In this document: positions 60,304 to 64,000 of the stretch, one piece after another | Numbering within the stretch: the first letter of the stretch is position 1 | Layout: each line of letters starts with the position of its first letter | Origin: Pseudomonas fluorescens | Lineage (GTDB): Bacteria; Pseudomonadota; Gammaproteobacteria; Pseudomonadales; Pseudomonadaceae | Length of the DNA stretch: 64,000 nucleotides | Assembly (NCBI RefSeq): GCF_902498065.1 | Contig: NZ_CABVIR010000012.1 | Span: 54,527-118,526, forward strand | Direction: 5' to 3' | Program-made: the position numbers and the translations under genes | Notes under the pieces: model-generated | What the model was told of the DNA's origin: nothing | Databases searched by the model: none | What the model saw: the letters and a program-made list of their open reading frames with translations, nothing else

Positions 60304-60330
60304 GGAACAACTCCGGAGGAACGAGGATAA

Positions 60331-60639
60331 CTATTGGACGAGAATAGTTTGTGCCAGTTCAAGGTCGCTTGCATGAAGTTTTGGCTGGGTCCGGCGCAGG
60401 TAAATCAGGGCGGATTCAAGTTGTGCGCCTCGCAACTGGCCGTCACTGGCGATGAACGACGCGGCGTCATCCCGTGCAGCCAGCAGCAATTTACGGTCGA
60501 AGGGCGCGGAGGTCACCATGCTAGTGGCGTAGCCGGTGGCTACGAGGCCCTGTGTCGTCAGGTCAAAGGCATGAGCCTGGCCTGCCCAACTGGTCGCCAT
60601 GAAAACCGGAGTGATCAATAGACAGGTAAGAAAACGCAT
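60331..60639 (-). CDS. DUF2388 exported protein, copy 2
   Basis: A 102-aa paralog with a signal peptide (about 1-24, GQAHA). The core reads FDRKLLLAARDDAASFIASDGQLRGAQLESALIYLRR, then ASDLELAQTILV. It is the most divergent of the three: the TSDTTTS segment is replaced by MVTSAPFD. 27 bp separate it from copy 1, same strand. Confidence 0.88.
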   Translation of the reverse strand: MRFLTCLLITPVFMATSWAGQAHAFDLTTQGLVATGYATSMVTSAPFDRKLLLAARDDAASFIASDGQLRGAQLESALIYLRRTQPKLHASDLELAQTILVQ

Positions 60640-60742
60640 GAGACTCGACTGTTGAAAGCGAGTCCCAAGGCTAGCGCAACGCCCGGTTTAGAGCCAGCGC
60701 CGAAACATCGGGACACGTTGGCGTGTCCCGGATGATGCTTGG

Positions 60743-61060
60743 TCAGATAGTCAGGATGGCCTGAGCCAGCTGCGCGTCAGTCGCGTTCAGTTGAGGCGCC
60801 TGGTGGCGAATGTGGTCGAGTGCACTTTCCAGTTTCACGCCACGAATGGCGCCTTCGCTGGCAACGAAGCTGGCGGCGTCGTCACGGGCTGCACGCACGA
60901 TCTTGTCATCACGAAAGGAAGAGGTGACATCGGAAGTGGCATCGGACGTGGCCTTGAGTGCACCGACGACGGCATCGGTGGTCACGATGAAGCTGGTGGC
61001 GTGGGAATTGGCGGCCACGGCAAGCAGGGCTGCAGCGCTGAGCAGACGTAGACGGGACAT
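60743..61060 (-). CDS. DUF2388 exported protein, copy 3
   Basis: A 105-aa paralog, signal about 1-21 (NSHA). The core TSDATSDVTSSFRDDKIVRAARDDAASFVASEGAIRGVKLESALDHIRH is followed by ATDAQLAQAILTI. Closest to copy 1. ATG 61060 has AAGGAGTTACACC upstream, a strong ribosome site, so it is likely the most expressed member. It lies 103 bp before copy 2. Confidence 0.88.
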   Translation of the reverse strand: MSRLRLLSAAALLAVAANSHATSFIVTTDAVVGALKATSDATSDVTSSFRDDKIVRAARDDAASFVASEGAIRGVKLESALDHIRHQAPQLNATDAQLAQAILTI

Positions 61061-61205
61061 GGTGTAACTCCTTTTGGGTATACCGATTGAGAGGTGGCGC
61101 GGTATCTGTTGAGTCAGACGCCTGTCGCACAGTTATCGCCACGTTCTGAATTGATATTAGGCTTGTAGTTGTCGGTTCGCACAGTCCCGTCTGTTCGAGC
61201 GGACG

Positions 61206-61415
61206 TCAGCGCCAGAATGGCTTATCCAGTTCTCTGGCACGATCTGAATGACTGATACCCAGATCAGACAGCTGCCTGTCGTCGAGTTGCGCCAGTAAAC
61301 GCCGGGTTCTGGTCCGTTCAAGGCTGTTGGCGATAGCTCTGAACAATCTTCCAGGCCAGGTAGACCGAGGATTCGACTGTGAAGTGGTCGCGGTGAGATC
61401 CAGTAGCTGATCCAT
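61206..61415 (-). CDS. DUF1127 protein, copy 1
   Basis: A 69-aa basic protein. The DUF1127 motif is TRTRRLLAQLDDRQLSDLGISHSDRARELDKPFWR, with Arg-rich helix and C-terminal KPFWR. In alpha-proteobacteria such proteins affect RNA/phosphate or nitrogen regulation (for example CcaF-like), while E. coli YjiS is linked to a MocR regulator. ATG 61415 has AAAGGACTGCACC upstream. The promoter carries GTACTGGT and AACTGTAC motifs. Confidence 0.88.
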   Translation of the reverse strand: MDQLLDLTATTSQSNPRSTWPGRLFRAIANSLERTRTRRLLAQLDDRQLSDLGISHSDRARELDKPFWR

Positions 61416-61494
61416 GGTGCAGTCCTTTTGCTGGCAGGTCGGGATTTCATGATGATCCCGCCCGGCACCCCAGGACAGACACACTCTCTCAAAA

Positions 61495-61534
61495 TTGTAC
61501 TGGTTCAGTTTAAGTTGTTTTATAACTGTACTTG
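61495..61534 (-). promoter_or_regulatory. Paired GTACTGGT / AACTGTAC motifs upstream of DUF1127 copy 1
   Basis: GTACTGGT (61497-61504) and AACTGTAC (61524-61531) face each other, 19 bases apart, about 80-115 bp before the ATG. The same pair occurs before DUF1127 copy 2 (62020-62047). Resembles the ACTGTAC-type operators of MocR regulators; regulator not in the window. Confidence 0.45.
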
Positions 61535-61580
61535 TCGATACCAATGCCTATTGTTTTGAGGATTTCGTGGCCCAAAACGA

Positions 61581-61618
61581 CAAAACCCGTCGTGGTTTCC
61601 CACGACGGGTTTTGTTTG
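61581..61618 (-). terminator. Rho-independent terminator after DUF1127 copy 2
   Basis: A 15-bp perfect stem CAAAACCCGTCGTGG with its complement (61600-61614), around loop TTTC, T-rich on both flanks. It ends the minus-strand DUF1127 copy 2 transcript before the copy 1 promoter. Confidence 0.88.
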
Positions 61619-61671
61619 TTCAATTCGGGTGCTGGCGGTTGACCTTAAAGATCAGAGCCAGCGACGCTAAC

Positions 61672-61887
61672 TTAGCGCCAGAACGGCTTGCTCAGCTCTT
61701 CGTAGCGTTGTGCTTCGCTAATCCCGGCGTCAGCCAGCAGACGCGAATCCAGGCGAGCCAGTTGGTGGCGGCTGGAGATGCGGCGCTGCCACAGCATCAG
61801 GTTGGCGATAACGCGAAGAGGCATGGAAGCCTGGGTTTTTGCAGCGGTGTCTTCGAAGAACAGATCGGAACTGAGTGTACGTTCCAT
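61672..61887 (-). CDS. DUF1127 protein, copy 2
   Basis: A 71-aa protein with the DUF1127 motif LMLWQRRISSRHQLARLDSRLLADAGISEAQRYEELSKPFWR, sharing the KPFWR end with copy 1. ATG 61887 (MERTLSS) is chosen because AAGGA lies 8 nt upstream; the earlier ATG at 61896 overlaps that site. Paralogous pair in tandem. Confidence 0.86.
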   Translation of the reverse strand: MERTLSSDLFFEDTAAKTQASMPLRVIANLMLWQRRISSRHQLARLDSRLLADAGISEAQRYEELSKPFWR

Positions 61888-62206
61888 GGTTTTCATCCTT
61901 CCGCTTGTGGCGGGATTAGGTAGTGGTTTAACTGATGCCAATGATCCTCTCGTTTGGCCAGTCTCTCTAGATACAGTTCACCTGTATTGTGAGGGACCAG
62001 TTAACTGTTAAAGGGTGGTGTACTGGTCAAAATTGAGGCAACTGTACCTATCTGCACTTATATGGTGCATATATTAGGATTATGGTCGGAAAGGTAGGCA
62101 ATTGCGGTAGGAAATGACCGGTACAGCAGTACAGTTTTAAACACATTTCTGCCTGGCAGTAGCAAGCTGACGAAACTGTGTTTGCGTCAGCTGCTATCTG
62201 TACGAA
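61888..62206. other. Intergenic region with repeated ACTGTAC motifs
   Basis: This 319-bp gap holds the promoter of DUF1127 copy 2 and no ORF. It contains TACAGTT (61972-61978), GTACTGGT (62020-62027), AACTGTACC (62040-62048), GGTACAG (62120-62126) and AGTACAGTT (62129-62137). An AT-rich element (62059-62083) could be a -10 region. Confidence 0.5.
62020..62048 (-). promoter_or_regulatory. Paired GTACTGGT / AACTGTACC motifs upstream of DUF1127 copy 2
   Basis: GTACTGGT at 62020-62027 and AACTGTACC at 62040-62048 face each other with 12 bases between them. A second cluster, GGTACAG and AGTACAGTT, is at 62120-62137. See the matching site at copy 1; probably operators for one regulator. Confidence 0.45.
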
Positions 62207-63700
62207 TTACACAGCGAGCATCCGCCCGGTTTCTTCCAGATTCATGTGCCAGCTCAGTGCGTCACGCAGGATATGCGGCGTGTGCCCGCCGAGTGCGCAG
62301 GCGGCGGTGAAGTAGTCATCCAGGGCTTGGCGGTAATCGGGGTGCACGCAGTTGTCTATGATGACGCGAGCCCGCTCCCGCGGTGCCAAACCGCGCAAGT
62401 CCGCGAGGCCGACCTCGGTCACGAGGATGTCAACGTCATGTTCCGTGTGATCGACGTGGCTGACCATCGGCACCACGCTGGAGATCGCGCCGCCTTTGGC
62501 AATCGACTTGGTCACGAAGATCGCCAGGTGCGCGTTGCGCGCGAAGTCGCCCGAACCGCCAATGCCGTTCATCATCCGCGTACCGCAAACGTGGGTGGAG
62601 TTGACGTTGCCGTACAGGTCGAACTCCAACGCAGTGTTGATGCCGATGATGCCAAGGCGTCGCACCACTTCCGGGTGGTTGGAAATTTCCTGTGGGCGCA
62701 GAACCAGCTTGTCCTTGTAGCGCTCCAGGTTACCGAACACATCGGCGTTGCGGCGGCTCGACAATGTGATCGAACTACCAGACGCAAAACTCAGCTTGCC
62801 GGCGTCGATCAGGTCGAAGGTCGAATCCTGCAACACCTCGGAATACATGGTCAGGTCTTCGAACGGCGAATCGATCAGCCCGCACATCACCGAGTTGGCA
62901 ATGGTGCCGATGCCGGCCTGCAATGGGCCGAGCTTGTTAGTCATGCGCCCGGCCGCCACTTCCTGCTTGAAGAAATCGATCAGGTGGTCGGCAATGGCCT
63001 GAGTATCAACATCCGGCGGCAGCACAGTCGACGGCGAGTCAGACTGATTGGTGATGACGATCGCGACGATTTTTTCCGGCGGAATCGGAATGGCGGTGCT
63101 GCCAATGCGATCGTCTACTTTCACCAGCGGAATCGGCGTGCGGGTCGGCCGATACGTCGGGATATAGATGTCGTGCAAACCCTCGAGGTTCGGGTTGTGC
63201 GCCAGGTTGATCTCGACAATTACCTGTTTGGCGAAAATCGCGAAGCTGGCCGAGTTGCCCACCGAAGTGGTCGGCACGATGTGGCCTTGCTCAGTGATCG
63301 CCACGGCTTCAATCACGGCGATGTCCGGCAGTTTCAGCTGCTGATTGCGCAGCGACTCCACGGTTTCTGAAAGATGCTGATCAATGAACATCACTTCGCC
63401 GGCGTTGATCGCCTTGCGCAATGTGCTGTCGACCTGGAACGGCATGCGTCGCGACAGAACGCCGGCTTCGGTGAGCTGTTTATCAAGGTCGTTGCCCAGG
63501 CTGGCGCCGGTCATCAGCGTGATTTTCAGCGGGGTGATTTTGGCGCGTTCGGCCAATGCATGAGGCACGGCTTTGGCTTCGCCGGCGCGCGTGAAACCAC
63601 TCATGCCGACGGTCATGCCGTCCTCAATCAGAGCGGCAGCGTCAGCGGCGGTCATCACCTTATCCAACAACGAAGGCAAGCGAATACGATCACGGTACAT
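62207..63700 (-). CDS. Acetyl-CoA hydrolase/CoA-transferase family protein
   Basis: A CoA-transferase of the Cat1/ScpC/AarC family, likely acetyl- or propionyl-CoA:succinate CoA-transferase. The 497-aa product has GMTVGMSGFTRAGEAKAVP near the N-terminus, GIGTIANSVMCGL, oxyanion loop GIGGSGDFARNA and a Glu in VTEVGLADLRGLAPRERA in the C-domain. ATG 63700; the N-terminus matches the family start. It follows pntB on the same strand after a terminator. Confidence 0.9.
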   Translation of the reverse strand: MYRDRIRLPSLLDKVMTAADAAALIEDGMTVGMSGFTRAGEAKAVPHALAERAKITPLKITLMTGASLGNDLDKQLTEAGVLSRRMPFQVDSTLRKAINAGEVMFIDQHLSETVESLRNQQLKLPDIAVIEAVAITEQGHIVPTTSVGNSASFAIFAKQVIVEINLAHNPNLEGLHDIYIPTYRPTRTPIPLVKVDDRIGSTAIPIPPEKIVAIVITNQSDSPSTVLPPDVDTQAIADHLIDFFKQEVAAGRMTNKLGPLQAGIGTIANSVMCGLIDSPFEDLTMYSEVLQDSTFDLIDAGKLSFASGSSITLSSRRNADVFGNLERYKDKLVLRPQEISNHPEVVRRLGIIGINTALEFDLYGNVNSTHVCGTRMMNGIGGSGDFARNAHLAIFVTKSIAKGGAISSVVPMVSHVDHTEHDVDILVTEVGLADLRGLAPRERARVIIDNCVHPDYRQALDDYFTAACALGGHTPHILRDALSWHMNLEETGRMLAV

Positions 63701-63821
63701 GGATTGTTATCTCGGGCAACGGAAGCAAGGTGTGCAGTTTAGTGATTTCAAAAAAAATCCTCCCGCTACCATGGTCGAATGCAGACCCCTGATTTAGAGC
63801 CTTTGGTCGGGTTTCACGGGG

Positions 63822-63857
63822 AATAAAAAAACCCCAGCCTACTAAAGGCTGAGGTTT
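63822..63857 (-). terminator. Rho-independent terminator of pntB
   Basis: The minus-strand stem ACCTCAGCCT/AGGCTGGGGT around TTAGT is followed by seven T's (complement of 63824-63830). It lies about 24 bp after the pntB stop. Confidence 0.85.
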
Positions 63858-63880
63858 TGGGTATTGCGTTGGAGCAGGTT

Positions 63881-64000
63881 TTACTCGACGGCTTTGACCA
63901 TGTCTTCGATGACTTTCTTGGCGTCGCCGAAGACCATCATGGTTTTGTCGAGGTAGAACAGTTCGTTGTCCAGACCGGCATAGCCGCTGGCCATCGAGCG
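63881..64000 (-). CDS. pntB: NAD(P) transhydrogenase subunit beta, C-terminal fragment
   Basis: The 3' end of a minus-strand gene that continues past the window. The 39 visible codons read RSMASGYAGLDNELFY, then KTMMVFGDAKK and end VKAVE, matching the conserved C-terminus of PntB domain III, which binds NADP(H) (GYAGLDN and GDAKK motifs). Membrane-bound proton-translocating transhydrogenase. Truncated only by the window edge. Confidence 0.9.
   Translation of the reverse strand, partial: RSMASGYAGLDNELFYLDKTMMVFGDAKKVIEDMVKAVE

Noticed and set aside
1..64000. Prophage, IS or integrated element
   Set aside because: No integrase, transposase, tRNA attachment site or terminal repeats were seen; gene order is core-like throughout.

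Overview
The window is chromosomal DNA of a fluorescent-group Pseudomonas. The evidence is high-GC coding with typical Pseudomonas codon use, seven inverted pairs of the roughly 30-bp REP sequences common in P. fluorescens/P. putida genomes, and gene order that matches, from memory, two blocks of the P. aeruginosa PAO1 chromosome on either side of its origin (about PA5479-PA5505, then PA0113-PA0102, PA0069-PA0065 and PA0035-PA0037). No tRNA, rRNA, prophage, IS element or CRISPR array was found. The content is mostly core genome, and no obviously novel multi-gene defence or mobile system is present. The less-described items are regulatory or small: an ErsA-type sRNA locus, a structured leader/small ORF, a shared DNA motif at two DUF1127 promoters, an orphan EF-hand protein and a DUF2388/DUF4105 cluster.

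Layout, left half. 0.2-3.2 kb: glutamate/dicarboxylate symporter gltP, a 0.7-kb gap with a possible small ORF, lysozyme inhibitor ivy, and two small membrane proteins. 3.7-12.3 kb: alginate two-component pair algB-kinB, a CSS-motif EAL phosphodiesterase, the amidase ampDh2, a GGDEF diguanylate cyclase and a metal-dependent phosphoesterase. 12.3-18.4 kb: dsbA, cytochromes c4 and c5, GTPase engB, the sRNA ersA between convergent engB and polA, then polA and a DUF2782 gene. 18.4-28.4 kb: thrB, the zinc locus (znuA divergent from zur-znuC-znuB, with a Zur-box candidate), a lipoprotein, large catalase katE, and the methionine importer metNIQ.

Layout, middle. 28.5-37.1 kb, all on the minus strand except one 67-aa gene: the aa3 cytochrome c oxidase locus in transcription order coxB, coxA, ctaG, coxC, surf1, a membrane protein, ctaA, cyoE, sco. 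It encodes the oxidase subunits plus copper delivery (CtaG, Sco) and heme A synthesis (CyoE, CtaA). 37.4-40.6 kb: a conserved hypothetical, a SulP transporter and a beta-carbonic anhydrase, a pairing that suggests bicarbonate or anion supply.

Layout, right half. 40.8-49.1 kb: PA0069-type radical SAM protein, EF-hand orphan, periplasmic tyrosine phosphatase, two M3 oligopeptidases (a paralog, then prlC with yheV), gamma-carbonic anhydrase and a HAD phosphatase. 49.2-54.4 kb: an M90-like/aminopeptidase lipoprotein, paired small lipoproteins, two DUF1161 proteins, OsmC, an LLM oxidoreductase, dodecin and an ElaB/DUF883 protein. 54.4-57.4 kb: trpI divergent from trpBA. 57.5-62 kb: a CigR/RcnB-like protein, the DUF4105 protein plus three DUF2388 paralogs, and two DUF1127 proteins. 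62.2-64 kb: an acetyl-CoA hydrolase/CoA-transferase and the 3' end of pntB, running off the window.
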